A DNA stretch of 64,000 nt, taken from NCBI GenBank assembly GCA_015179125.1, contig WHVA01000121.1:1-64000 (forward strand), written 5' to 3'. Source of the stretch: Gautieria morchelliformis. Lineage: Eukaryota; Basidiomycota; Agaricomycetes; Gomphales; Gomphaceae. How positions within the stretch are numbered: position 1 is the stretch's first letter; every line of letters begins with the position of its first letter. A program made the position numbers and the translations under genes. This document shows, piece by piece, positions 10,740-22,075 of this stretch. Below the pieces are notes generated by a model that did no database searches, was not told where the DNA came from, and saw nothing but the letters and a program-made list of their open reading frames with translations.

Positions 10740-12044
10740 AGGTAAGGGTTCAAGAATTGAGTTAAGTTGGATATCAGAAATCGAGGTGGAAGGCAGAGGT
10801 CAGAGAGACAGAGGCCTTGCAAGTACTTGCTGTGGTAAGAACAGGAAACAGTGCAAAGGGAGTCATATATTCAAGTCAATTATCTGATTGCAAAACAGAG
10901 GCACACATGACTGGGTTTTATACAAAGAGCTGAGATAACATGTCAGAAGGTAGAGGTAAGCAATTCCAGTGCAAGCAAAAGTAACTAGGATAAATGGAGT
11001 AAGTAACTAATACGGAACAAGAGGAACTACAAGGGGGTGCCGGGTAGAACTAAGAACAATCAATAGGCAAAAGAACAAGGGGAATGTGGGTCTAATTGAT
11101 TGTTACGTATCGGAATTCCCAGAGGTTGGAACTGGAAAGGACAACGGCTTCAACTTATGTGTTGCGCCCCTGATGAACTACCATCCTAAGTATTTCGGGA
11201 TTGACTTGCGGATATCGGAGAAGGCAGAAGTTGGGAACAGAGTACTGAGAGTTGAGGTTCGAGGGTCGGAGAACAAAGGTCGGAGGAGGCGGAAGAGGCA
11301 GAGGACAGGGGATCGAGAGCGGAGGGAGACAAGACTAGCAAAACTCGCTGTGCTAAGAACAGGAGACAGTGCGAAGGGAATCACGTATCAAAGTTGATTA
11401 TCTGATTGCAGAAATGGAGACATACATGAGGGGGTTTTATACAAACAGCTGAAGCAACAGGTAATAGTATGGTACTAAGCAAATTCCGGAGAGTGCGGGA
11501 ATCGGAGAGACATACGGGCCAAGTAACTAATGCGGAACAATGGGATGACAAGGGGGGGCAGGGTAGGGTAAGTACAATGGCAAAGAACAAGGCGAGTAAG
11601 TACAATAGGCATTGGAAGAAACAGAATTACGGAAATGGTATCTTGCTGTGTTCAGGGTTGAGTACAGGGGTCGGTATCTGGAGGTGGCCAGGGGTACTGA
11701 AATCACAAGGGTCGAGGTAGAGGGTTGCGGATGGTGCAGATGTTGCGGAATAGAGTTGGAGGTGGTGCGGAGGCGGTGCAGAGGTGGTGCGGAGGATATG
11801 CGGATATGGCGGAGATGGTTGAGCGGAACAGTTGTAACATTGATAGTGGAACAAATGGATCTCCTGATGCTCTGGACTTGCTATGCTAAGGCTCAAGTAG
11901 GGAAGGCCGGTGAATAGAGTCAAAAGGGGAAGTATGTGAATAGTAAAGAACAAGGGGATCAAAAGGTCAAAGTGTGGACATGGCGGAATAGAGCCAGAGG
12001 AGCCATGGGGGTACCAGAGTTGGTCGAGCAGCATGGTCATAACA
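10740..12044 (+). mobile_element. Older solo-LTR remnant in alpha-2, split by a younger LTR
   Basis: Parallel to 4892-6197. It starts immediately after the internal CTAG with AGGTAAGGGTTCAAG and ends GGTCATAACA followed by TTACC. It is split by the LTR at 11101-11839. Confidence 0.65.
11101..11839 (+). mobile_element. Solo LTR nested in alpha-2, target duplication TTGAT
   Basis: TGTTACGTATCGG...GTTGTAACA with TTGAT on both sides (11096-11100 and 11840-11844). It occupies the same site as 5253-5992, so it was copied with the unit rather than inserted independently. Confidence 0.85.
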
Positions 12045-12438
12045 TTACCTACCTTCAATCAATAAGATGTGTTTTACTTATCTGAATGAAATTTTCTTAT
12101 CCAAATGTGTTTGACTTATCCCAAGTTTGATTTACCCAAGGTGTTTGACCTTACCGATGCGTTTGACCTTACCGAGGCGTTTGACTTGCACCCCCGCGCG
12201 AAGCGCGGGTATCCACCTAGTCTAAGAGTGAAACGCGCTCAGTGGGTTGTGGGCGCACCGCTGACAAATAATGTTACGTAAAAATTAGGTCAGCGGAGCG
12301 AGCGGCGCAGCCGCGAGCCCTAGGCCCCTGGCCCAGGCCAGACCATTGACGCCGCGCAGCAGCGTCCCAGGTCACGTGACCGGTTCGCGTTCGTCGCGAC
12401 CATACGCGAGGGTGGTCCGTGCACGACCCTTCGCTTGG

Positions 12439-12445
12439 TATAAAG
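12439..12445 (+). promoter_or_regulatory. TATA box of the beta promoter cassette
   Basis: TATAAAG follows a CACGTGACC E-box and GGTCCGTGCACGAC. The same order occurs in beta-3 (TATA 17559-17565) and, in the alpha form, at 14735. Function inferred. Confidence 0.45.
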
Positions 12446-13109
12446 AGAGCGATGCTGCAGAACCGCACTCCCCACTGGTGTCTTCCTGTGTTCTGGCTGT
12501 ACTGGTGGGCTTACTATTGCTTTGGCTGGGCTCTGGGTGTCTTTGTGTGTGTCTCTGGGTGTCTCTGGGCTTCTCTGGCTGTGAATTGACACCAGCTTCT
12601 GCTTCAATGTCCTGTATATTTTTTTGATATTTTTTCGCAAATACATATCAATAAACCTAACTTGCTAACCTTAACAATAGTCAACTTACATATCCTGTAC
12701 ATTTTTCGATATTTTTTCGCAAATAGACATCAATAAATCTAACTGGCTAACCTCAGCCACCTTAACTATCCTGTAAATTTTTTTGACATTTTTTCGCAAA
12801 TGGATATCAATAACTTATACTGACTTTGCTCAAGTTGATAACAACATCTGTTTTAATGTAGTGTGTTTTTTTTTATCTTTTTTTGAAAAATAAATATACA
12901 TATTAATGAATTATCCTGACTTTGCTAAAATTAATACCAGCTTCAGGGTAAATGTACTGTACATTTTTTGACATTTTTTCAAAAGGTAGATATCAATGAA
13001 TTTTCCAGGCTTTGCTAAAATTAATGACAACAGCTGCTTAAATGTGGTTTCTTTTGCTATTTTATTTATGTCTATATAAATAGATACCAATACATGTCCC
13101 TGATATGTG

Positions 13110-13990
13110 TGAGGACATGTTACGTGTGAGGACACGCTACCTGTGGGGACACGCTACCTGTGGGGACACGCTACCTGTGAGGACACGTTACCTGTGAGGA
13201 CACGCTACCTGTGGGGACATGCTACCTGTGAGGACACGTTACGTGTGAGGACACACTACCTTTGAGGACACGTTATGTGTGGGGACACACTACCTGTGAG
13301 GACACGTTACGTGTGGGGACACGCTACCTGTGAGGACACGTTACGTGCGGGGACACGCTACCTGTGAGGACAGGTTACATGTGGGGAGTGGGGACACGTT
13401 ATGTGTGGGGACATGCTACCTGTGAGGACACGTTATGTGCAGGGACACACTACCTGTGAGGACATGTTACGTGTGGGGAGTGGGGACACGTTATGTGTGG
13501 GGACATGCTACCTGTGAGGACACGTTACGTGTGGGGACACGCTACCTGTGAGGACACGTTACGTGTGGGGAGTGGGGACACGTTATGTGTGGGGACACGC
13601 TACCTGTGAGGACACGTTATGTGCGGGGACACGCTACCTGTGGGGACACATTACCTGTGAGGACACGCTACATTTGGGGACACACTACCTGTGAGGACAT
13701 GTTACCTGTGGGGACACGCTACCTGTGAGGACACGCTACCTGTGAGGACACGCTACCTGTGAGGACATGCTACCTGTGGGGACACATTACCTGTGAGGAC
13801 ACGCTACGTTTGGGGACACGCTACCTGTGAGGACACGTTACGTGTGGGGACACGCTACCTGTGAGGACACGTTACGTGTGGGGACATGCTACCTGTGAGG
13901 ACATGCTACCTGTGAGGACACGCTACCTGTGGGGACACGTTACGTTTGGGGACAGGCTACCTGTGAGGACACGTTACGTGTGAGGACATG
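13110..13990. repeat. Minisatellite of beta-2, 18-bp unit
   Basis: About 48 copies of GGGGACACGCTACCTGTG / GAGGACACGTTACGTGTG. There are two higher-order insertions where GTGGGGAGTGGGGACACG recurs. The unit differs in length and sequence from the alpha arrays, but the GGGGACA core is shared. Confidence 0.9.
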
Positions 13991-14335
13991 CTATCCAACT
14001 GCACTTTGGGTCTTCCCCCATTTCTGATTTTGGTATTGTTTCTGGTTCTGTGAGAGTGTCACCGGAGGATCAGCTGGCATATTGATGTAACCACATTGTC
14101 AACATTCAGGATCCCCAAGATCACTATTGGATCTATTTCACAATGCACAAGCTTTGAAACCTGTTGATTATGACAATAGGCGCAATCTTATAATCTCTGA
14201 TGATTCAGTCAAGACTATTACCACTTTCATGTCTAGAGTCGCTGGGAGGCCCATCCCAGAGGTCGAGAGAGAGCTCTGCATGTTCGGCTGTTCCATGGGT
14301 GCATACATGATTCATGATACTATATGATCAGGGAT
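13990..14335 (+). other. Captured or relic segment shared by beta-2 and beta-3
   Basis: A 345-bp non-repetitive block lies between the minisatellite and the Helitron tail and is nearly identical at 18960-19305. It holds a 66-codon open frame (14127-14327, start MDLFHNAQALKP) that I do not recognise. It may be a captured host fragment or a relic of a Helitron protein. Both copies keep the frame open. Confidence 0.5.
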
Positions 14336-15714
14336 ATATTTTGCATGATCCTATTTACCCTAATGCACTTGACCTTACTGATTCACTTGACCTTACTGAT
14401 GCATTGACCTTACCAAGGCGCTTGACCTACACCCCCGCGTGAAGCGCGGGTACCCACCTAGTTACACTATATGAAAGCGCCTCGGTGGGTTGTGGGCGTC
14501 GAGCTTATGTCAGGTTTTAGGTCAGCCTTAGTCAGCTGGCCAATCGGACGCGAGCAGCGCAGCCGCGAGCCAAGAATGCTGCGCAGCAGGGTCACGTGAC
14601 CGTTTGCGTTCCAAATTAGGTCAGCCGCGAGCGGCGCAGCCGCGAGCATAGAACGCTGCGCAGTGGTCACGTGACCCGTTCGCGACCAGAGCGCGCATAC
14701 GCGAGCGTGGTCCGTGCACGACACGCACGTGCGGTATAAAGGCCGAACGGTAAGGAGGGAACGCCAGGAACCTGCCCAACCGGTGATTCCTCTGTCTGCT
14801 GTCTGCTGTCTGCTGTTGGCTGTCTGCTCTGTCTGCTGTCTGCTCTCTGTGCTGTCTGCTGTCTGCTGTCTCCTCCTTTAGCTGGCTGGCTGTCTATTGC
14901 TTTGGCTGGCTGGCTATCTATTGGCTTGGCAGGCTTTCTATTGGTAGGTAATATCTTTTTTTTTAAATGCATTGCCATGTATTTAATTTTATTTGTGTTG
15001 GTACTTTTATTGGTTCCTTCTTTTTTCATCATATAGTATTGTCACATGTGCATTATTTTTGTCATTTTTTTTGAAAAAATGTATTTTAATATCAATATTT
15101 TTCAGGTTTTTTTTGAAAATAGACATCAATAAGTTTCCTCTAAAATTAATGACAATAGATTCTGCGTTTTATTGTGGTTTGTTTTATTGTTTTATTTACT
15201 GTAAAGCTGCTTACCAGCCACTCCTCTCTGGCTATACTGGTGGCTGGCTTACTATGGCTTTGGCTGGGCTCTGGGTTTCTCTGTCAGTCTCTGGGCTTCT
15301 CTGGCTTTGGCTGGGCATTAATAACAGCTTCTGCTTCAATGTACTGTACTTTTTTGACATTTTTTTTGCAAATAGATATCAATAAATTATTTTGTGAAAA
15401 TTGACAACAGCTCCAGGTTACATGTACAGTGCATTTTTTTGACATTTTTTGAAAGATAGATAATCCTAAAATTAATAACAGCTTCTGCTTACATGTACTG
15501 GACATTTTCTTGACATTTTTTCGAAGAATAGATAATCCTCACTTTGCTAAAATTAATGACAGCAGCTGCTTAAATATGGTTCCTTGACTATTTTATTTAT
15601 GTCTGTATATGTCACAAAATAGATATTGATACATGTCCCTGAGTTTGCAAGTAGTAACAGCCTCTGCTTGCTTCACTTTGAGGCCCTTGGGGATATGCTA
15701 CACATACCATTGGG

Positions 15715-16525
15715 ACATGCTACACACACTATGCATGGGGACACGCATGTTATGCATGGAGGCATGCATGTTATGCGTGGGGACATGCAAGCTATGCATG
15801 GAGACATGCATGTTATGCGTGGGGACACTCACGCTATGCTTGGGGATACGCACACTATGCGTGGAGACATGCATGTTATGTGTGGGGACACGCACCCTAT
15901 GCTTGGGGACATGTACGCTATGCATGGGGACATGCATGTTACATGTGGGGACACACTATTCTTGGGGACAGACGGGCTATGCATGGGGACACACACACTA
16001 TGAGTGGGGACACACGATGCTTGGGGACAGACACACTATGGGGGACACGATACAAACAAGAGACACGTTACACACACTATGTGTGGGGAAAACACTACAA
16101 ACAGGGACATTCTACACATGCTATACTTGGGGGACATGTTATGCATGGGGGACACACTTTGCACACTATACTTGAGGGAGAGGCTACACACACTATGTGT
16201 AGGGAGATGCTACACATGTGGACACGCTATGCATGGGGACACACATGCTATAATTTAGGGACATGCTACACACAAAATACTTGAGGGATATGTTATGCAT
16301 GTGGGACATGCCACACACACGGTACTTGGGGACATGCTGCATGTGGGGACACACTATCCACACTATACTTGGGGACACAGTACATGTGGGGACATGCCAC
16401 CTGTGAGGACACGCTACGTGTGAGGATGCGATATGTGTGAGGACAGATGAAGTGTGATGACACACTACAGGTGAGGACATGCTACACATGAGGTAGGGGA
16501 CACACAGACATGGGAGAAATGTGTA
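15715..16525. repeat. Minisatellite of alpha-3
   Basis: Tandem GGGGACATGCATGTTATGCGT-type units that become irregular after about 16000. The repeat gives long accidental open frames. Confidence 0.85.
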
Positions 16526-16536
16526 GAGTCATTACC

Positions 16537-17214
16537 TGTTATGTATTGGGTTTGGCTCTAAAAGGACTGCGGCTTCAACTTATATGTTGCGCCCCCAACT
16601 ATCATCCTAAGTATTTTGGAGATTGGAGATCGGAAGTTGGAAGAGGTCAAGTATTATAACGGAAGAGGTAAGGGTTCAAGAATTAAGTGAAGTTGGATAT
16701 CAGAAATTGAGTTGGAAGACGGAGGTCAGAGAGACAGAGGCCTTGCAAGTACTTGCTCTGCTAAAAATAGGGAACAGTGCAAAGGGAGTCACGTATTAAA
16801 GTTGATTATCTAATTGTAGAACAGAGGCATACATGACTGGGTTTTATACATAGAGCTGAGACAACATGTCAGAAGGTAGAGAGGTAAGCAATTCCAGTGC
16901 AAGTGAAAGTCACTAGGATACATGGAGTAAGTAACTAATGTGGAACAAGAGGAACTACCAGGGGGTGCAGGGTAGAACTAAGAACGATGGGCAAAAGAAC
17001 AAGGGGTGTGTAGGTCTAATTGATAGCAAAACAAATGGAACTTCTGATGATCCAGACTTGCTGTGCTGACAGTTGAGTACGGAAGGCCGGTGAATACGGA
17101 AGCATGTGAATAGGAAAGAACAAGGGGATCAAAAGGTCAAAGTGCAGACGTTGCGGAATAGAGTTGGAGGAGGTGTGGAGGTACTGGAGTTGGTCAACCA
17201 GTATGGTCATAACA
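16537..17214 (+). mobile_element. Solo LTR with target duplication TTACC
   Basis: TGTTATGTATTGGG...GGTCATAACA, 678 bp, flanked by TTACC at 16532-16536 and 17215-17219. This is the intact reference for the broken LTR copies in alpha-1 and alpha-2, and it also shows the empty site for the nested younger LTR. Confidence 0.88.
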
Positions 17215-18219
17215 TTACCTACCTTGGAATGTGTTTGACTTATCCCAAGGTTGATTCACCCAATGTGTTTGACCTTGCTGATGCATTTGACCTTACCGAT
17301 GCATTTGACTTGCACCCCCGCACGAAGCACGGGTATCCACCTAGTCTAAGAGTGAAACGGGGGCAGTGGGTTGTGGGCGCCACTGACTAATAATGTTACG
17401 TAAAAATTAGGTCAGCGGAGCGAGCGGCGCAGCCACAAGCCCTAGGCCCCTGGCCCAGGCCAGACCATTGACGCTGCGCAGCAGCGTCCCAGGTCACGTG
17501 ACCGGTTCGCGTTCGTCGCGACCATACGCGAGTGGTCCGTGCACGACCCTTTGCTCGGTATAAAGAGAGCGATGCTGCAGAACCGCACTCCCCACTGGTG
17601 TCTTCCTGTGTTCTGGCTGTGCTGGTGGGCTTACTATTGCTTTGGCTGGGCTCTGGGTGTCTTTGTGTGTGTCTCTGGGTGTCTCTGGGCTTCTCTGGCT
17701 GTGAATTGACACCAGCTTCTGCTTCAATTCCTGTATATTTTTTTGATATTTTTTCGCAAATACATATCAATAAACCTAACTTATTAATAGCCAACTTAAT
17801 TATCATGTACATTTTTTTGATATTTTTTCGCAAATAGACATCAATAAATCTAACTTGCTAACCTTAATCACTGCCAACTTAAATATCCTGTACATTTTTT
17901 TGATATTTTTTCGCAAGTAGATATCAATAACTTATTCTGACTTGGCTAAAGTTAATAACAACTTCTGTTTTAATGTAGTGTGTTTTCTTTTTATCTTTTT
18001 TTGAAAAATAAATATAGATATCAATGAATTATCCTGACTTTGCTAAACTTTGTACCAGCTTCAGCTTAAATGTAGTGTACATTTTTTTGACATTTTTCAA
18101 AAGGTAGATATCAATAAATTATCCTGACTTTGCTAAAATTAATGACAACAGCTGCTTAAATGTGGTTTCTTTTGCTATTGTATATATGTCACAAAATAGA
18201 TACTGATACATGTCCCTGA

Positions 18220-18965
18220 TATGTGTGAGGACACGTTACGTTTGGGGACATGCTACCTGTGAGGACACGCTACCTGTGAGGACATGTTATGTGTGGGGAC
18301 ACGCTACCTGTGGGGACACGTTACGTGTGGGGACATGACCTGTGAGGACACGTTACATGTGGGGACACGCTACCGGTGGGGACACATTACGTGTGGGGAC
18401 ATGCTACCTGTGAGGACATGCTACCTGTGGGGACACACTACCTGTGGGGACACATTACGTGTGGGGACATGCTACCTGTGAGGACACGTTGCGTGTGGGG
18501 ACACGCTGCCTGTGAGGACATGTTACGTGTGGGACATGTTATGTGTGGGGACACGTTACATGTGAGGACACACTACCAGTGGAGACATGTTACGTGTGGG
18601 GACACGCTACCGGTGGGGACACGTTACATGTGGGGACACGCTACCGGTGGGGACATGCTACCGGTGGGGACACGCTACCTGTGGGGACACGCTACCTGTG
18701 AGGACACGTTATGTGTGGGGACACGCTACCTGTGAGGACACGTTACGTGTGGGGACACACTACCTGTGAGCACACGTTACGTGTGAGGACACACTACCTG
18801 TGGGGACACGTTACATGTGAGGACACGTTACGTGTGGGACATGTTATGTGTGGGACATGTTTTGTGTGGGGACACGTTATGTGTGAGGACACCCTACCTG
18901 TGGGGACACGTTACGTGTGAGGACATACTACCTGTGAGGACATGTTACGTGTGAGGACATGCTAT
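18220..18965. repeat. Minisatellite of beta-3, 18-bp unit
   Basis: About 40 copies of GGGGACACGCTACCTGTG-like units with GACACGCTACCGGTGGGG variants not seen in beta-2, so the array has diverged or turned over since the duplication. Confidence 0.9.
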
Positions 18966-19305
18966 CCAACTGCACTTTGGGTCTTCCCCCATTTCTGATT
19001 TTGGCATTGTTTCTGGTTCTGTGAGTGTCACCGGAGGATCAGCTGGCATATCAATATAACCACATTGTCAAAATTCAGGATCCCCAAGATCACTATTGGA
19101 TCTATTTCACAATGCACAAGCTTTGAAACCTGTTGATTATGACAATAGGCGCAATCTTATAATCTCTGATGATTCAGTCAAGACTATTACCACTTTCATG
19201 TCTAGAGTCGCTGGGAGGCCCATCCCAGAGGTCGAGAGAGAGCTCTGCATGTTCGGCTGTTCCATGGGTGCATACATGATTCATGATACTATGTGATCAG
19301 GGATA
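18960..19305 (+). other. Second copy of the 345-bp beta segment
   Basis: Nearly identical to 13990-14335, with only a handful of differences by eye. The 66-codon open frame lies at 19096-19296. Confidence 0.5.
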
Positions 19306-19334
19306 TATTTTGCATGATCCTATTTACCCCAATG

Positions 19335-19490
19335 CACTTGACCTTACTGATTCACTTGACCTTACTGATGCATTTGACCTTACCAAGGTGTTTGACCTTA
19401 CTGATGCATTTGACCTTACTGATGCATTTGACCTTACTGATGCATTTGACCTTACCGATGCATTTGACCTTACCAAGGCGCTTGACCTAC
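19335..19490 (+). repeat. Iteron-like 18-bp repeats upstream of the Helitron 3' hairpin
   Basis: Nine copies of an 18-mer of the form TTGACCTTACYGATGCA run up to the terminal hairpin. Other units have two to four copies at the same place (for example 6305-6365, 8390-8420 and 14360-14425). Confidence 0.7.
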
Positions 19491-19969
19491 ACCCCCGCGC
19501 GAAGCGCGGGTACCCACCTAGTCAATAGTATAAAGATGGGCACGTGGGTGCTTGTGGGGGTGTTCGCGTTTTACGTAATCCTGACTAAGACGCAAACAAA
19601 CCACGCATCCAACTTTCTACTGGCGAGCGGCCCTGGTCACGTGACCAGTTCGCGTCCAACGCTGCTGCGCGCGCGCGCACCTTCCCTCAACCCTCCTGCT
19701 GCCATTTCCTCTGGTCAACTGGCAACCTCTGGCTCTCCTGCCCACTGTCTCTGTGCCTGCTGGATCTGTCTGTCTGCTGCTGGATCTGTTCTGCTGCTGG
19801 ATCTCTGTGTCTGCTACTGGATCTCTGTGTCTGCTGCTGGATCTTTGTGTCTGCTGCTGGCTCTCTCTGTGTCTGGCTCTCTCTGTGTCTGCTACTAGCT
19901 TTCTCTGTGTCTGGCTCTTTCTGTGTCTGTTACTGGGGCTCTCTGTCTCTCTACAGTCCCCTCAGGTAA

Positions 19970-20760
19970 ATATTTTCGCTTTTTTATCCTCTTTTGACTT
20001 CTTTTCACCCTAGGCTGCTCCTCTCATAGCCTCCCACCTTTCTTGATGGTTATTACTGGCTTTGGTGTGTTTTTTCCTATCATATCTATCATTTCCTCCA
20101 ATAATTTTCGCTTTTTTATCCTCTTTTTGTCTTCTTTTCAGCACCCTCTCTCAATGCCTCCCACCTTGCCTGTCTGGTATTGCTGCATCTGGTATGTGTC
20201 TTGCTATCATGTTTTGATATTTATTAGAATCAGCTTCTCTCCATGGTAAATATTGCTATTTCTTGCTATAATTTTCGCTTTTTTAATCTCTGTTTGACTT
20301 CTTTTCAGCTTAGGTTGCTCCTCTCATTGCCTCCACCTTGCTTGGTCATCACTACTGCCTCCTGTGTGTTCTTTCCTTATCATATCTGTCATTTCTTCCC
20401 CTAGTTTTCGCTTTTTTATCCTCTTTTTGCCATCTTTTCAGCCCAGGTTCCTCCTCTCAGTGCCTCCCACCTTTCCTGTCTGCCATTGCTGCATCTGGTG
20501 TGTGTCATGCTATCATATTTGTGTTGTTTTGACATTTATTAGGATTAGCTTCTCTCCATGGTATTTCTTTCAACATTTTCGCTTTTTTAACCACTTTTTG
20601 ACTTCCTTTCAGCCTGGACTGCTCCTCTTATTGCCTCCCACATTTCTTGATCATCATCACTGCCTGTGGTGTGTTTTTTTCTGACATTTCTTGCAATAAG
20701 TTTTCGCTTTTTTATCCTCTTTTTTTGTTTATTTTTTTTTATCTAGCCCAGGTTCAGGGC
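19970..20760 (+). repeat. Tandem intron-like modules, about 130-165 bp each
   Basis: Six copies of TTTTCGCTTTTTTATCCTC, TTGACTTCTTTTCAG, a 50-60 base segment containing CTCCTCTCATTGCCTCCCAC, and a GTGTGT or GTATGT donor-like word. Each therefore looks like a short exon plus a GT...AG intron. It is the same module family as 6698-7015. Confidence 0.6.
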
Positions 20761-21074
20761 TCCCACCATTCCTGTGTGTAGTATGTTTCTTGCTCTCATA
20801 TCTCCTTTTTTGATAGTTATTAGGATCAGTGTCTCTTTTTTTTTAATTGTTATTTATCTATTTTTATTTATTTTTTATGTATATATATACTGTATATTTG
20901 TCAAAATAGATATCAAAAAATTTCCTTGACTTTGCTAAAAAATTAATGACAACAGTCTCTGCTTGCAAAATATAAGTCTATTTCTCTATTATCCATTGTA
21001 AACCCTCTGACATTTATTTATTTTCTCTGCCCCTACAATAAGTTCACTTTTAGGCTCTTAGGGTTATGCTACAC

Positions 21075-22075
21075 ACTACAAACAAGGGACATGCTCTGCA
21101 CACTATACTTGGGGGACATGCTACACTCGGGGGACATGCTACACTCGGGGGACATGCTACACATGGGAGATACACTACAAACAAGAGACATGCTATGCAC
21201 AAGGGTGTTATGTATTGTGATTCCCGGAAGTTGGAACTAGAAAGGACGGTGGCTTCAACCTATGTGTTGCGTCCCCAATGAACTATTGTCCTAAGTATTT
21301 CGGATTGTAAGTCAGAAGTCGGAAAGTATCAAAGTAAGTTAAAGGCCAAGAGTTAAGTTGGAAGGCGGAAGGCTAAGAGATGGAGGTGCTGTGCTACTCG
21401 CTATGCTAAGAGCAGGAGATAGAGCAAAGGAAATCATGTATCGAAGGTGATTATCTGATTCCAGAATAACGAGCATACGTGAGGCCTTTCATACAAAGAG
21501 CTGAGACAACAGGTAATCGGGTAGTACTAAGCATATTCCAAAGAAAGTGGAAGTCGGATAAGATATATGGGGTAAGTAACTAATTGAGAACAAAGGACTA
21601 CAAGGGGGTGCAGGGTAGAGTCAAGAACAATGGGCAAAAGAACAAGGGGACAGAAAGCATATCTGACATAACAGAACAATGGGACTCCAGAGGGGCTGGC
21701 CATATGGTCTTGCTGTGCTGCGAGTTGAGTCTGGTGCAAGTAATAGAGTCGAAAGAAGAAAGGATATAACAAGGGGTGGGATTGTCAGAATTACTGGGAT
21801 GTCGGAAAGGAGGCAGAACTGAGTGTCAGAAGTTGGAAATGCAGGGTCATAACAAAGGGACATAATACACATGATATACTTGGGAGACACACTACGCATG
21901 GGGGACACACTACACATGGGAGAGACCTTACACATGGGGAACACGCTACAAATGGGGAACACGCTACACATGGGGAACATGCTATGCACACTATACTTGC
22001 GGGACACACTACACTCTGGGAACACATGCCATACATAGGGACATGCTACCCATGAGGGGCACACAGACATGGGAG
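21075..22075. repeat. Minisatellite of gamma, split by a solo LTR
   Basis: GGGGGACATGCTACACTC-type repeats at about 21075-21200 continue at 21860-22075 after the LTR insertion. Confidence 0.75.
21206..21854 (+). mobile_element. Solo LTR with target duplication AAGGG
   Basis: TGTTATGTATTGTG...GGGTCATAACA, 649 bp, with AAGGG at 21201-21205 and 21855-21859. Same family as 16537-17214. Confidence 0.87.

Larger units (their letters stand above)
8453..12220 (+). mobile_element. Helitron unit alpha-2, close copy of alpha-1
   Basis: Starts TCCTATAGGTGAAAG one base after the CTAG of beta-1 and ends CCCGCGCGAAGCGCGGG...CTAG at 12217-12220. It repeats the alpha-1 order: promoter cassette (single copy, TATATAAAG at about 8662), AT-rich repeats, 21-bp minisatellite, internal 3' end at 10736-10739 with a fully paired variant hairpin (CCCATGC-GAA-GCATGGG), nested LTRs, final tail. 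Sharing both the internal junction and the LTR nest with alpha-1 shows the composite was duplicated as a whole. Confidence 0.75.
12221..14461 (+). mobile_element. Helitron unit beta-2, non-autonomous
   Basis: Starts TCTAAGAGTGAAACG after the alpha-2 CTAG and ends with the hairpin (one wobble pair) and CTAG at 14458-14461. Contents: GC-rich head with CCAGGTCACGTGACCGG, TATAAAG at 12439, a short leader, AT-rich repeats (12590-13090), an 18-bp minisatellite, a 345-bp block shared with beta-3, and the common tail. It encodes no enzyme. Confidence 0.75.
14462..17344 (+). mobile_element. Helitron unit alpha-3
   Basis: Starts TTACACTATATGAAAGCGCC after the beta-2 CTAG. The head (GGTGGGTTGTGGGCGTCGAG and on) matches alpha-1. 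It ends CCCGCACGAAGCACGGG...CTAG at 17341-17344, where the hairpin carries two mismatches. It has TATAAAG at 14735-14741, AT-rich repeats (15310-15640), a 21-bp minisatellite and an intact solo LTR. It lacks the internal 3' end and the second LTR, so it represents the simpler ancestral layout. Confidence 0.72.
17345..19521 (+). mobile_element. Helitron unit beta-3, close copy of beta-2
   Basis: Starts TCTAAGAGTGAAACG and ends CCCGCGCGAAGCGCGGG, TACCCAC, CTAG at 19518-19521. The order matches beta-2: head, TATAAAG at 17559, AT-rich repeats (17710-18200), 18-bp minisatellite, the shared 345-bp segment, tail. The tail has an expanded set of nine TTGACCTTA repeats. Confidence 0.75.

Noticed and set aside
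13110-13990. CRISPR-like array
   Set aside because: Units are 18 bp with no unique spacers, and the organism is a eukaryote; it is a minisatellite.
18284-18920. Open frames rich in GDTLPV/RTRYVWGH repeats
   Set aside because: They are a translation of the 18-bp minisatellite, not a protein family.
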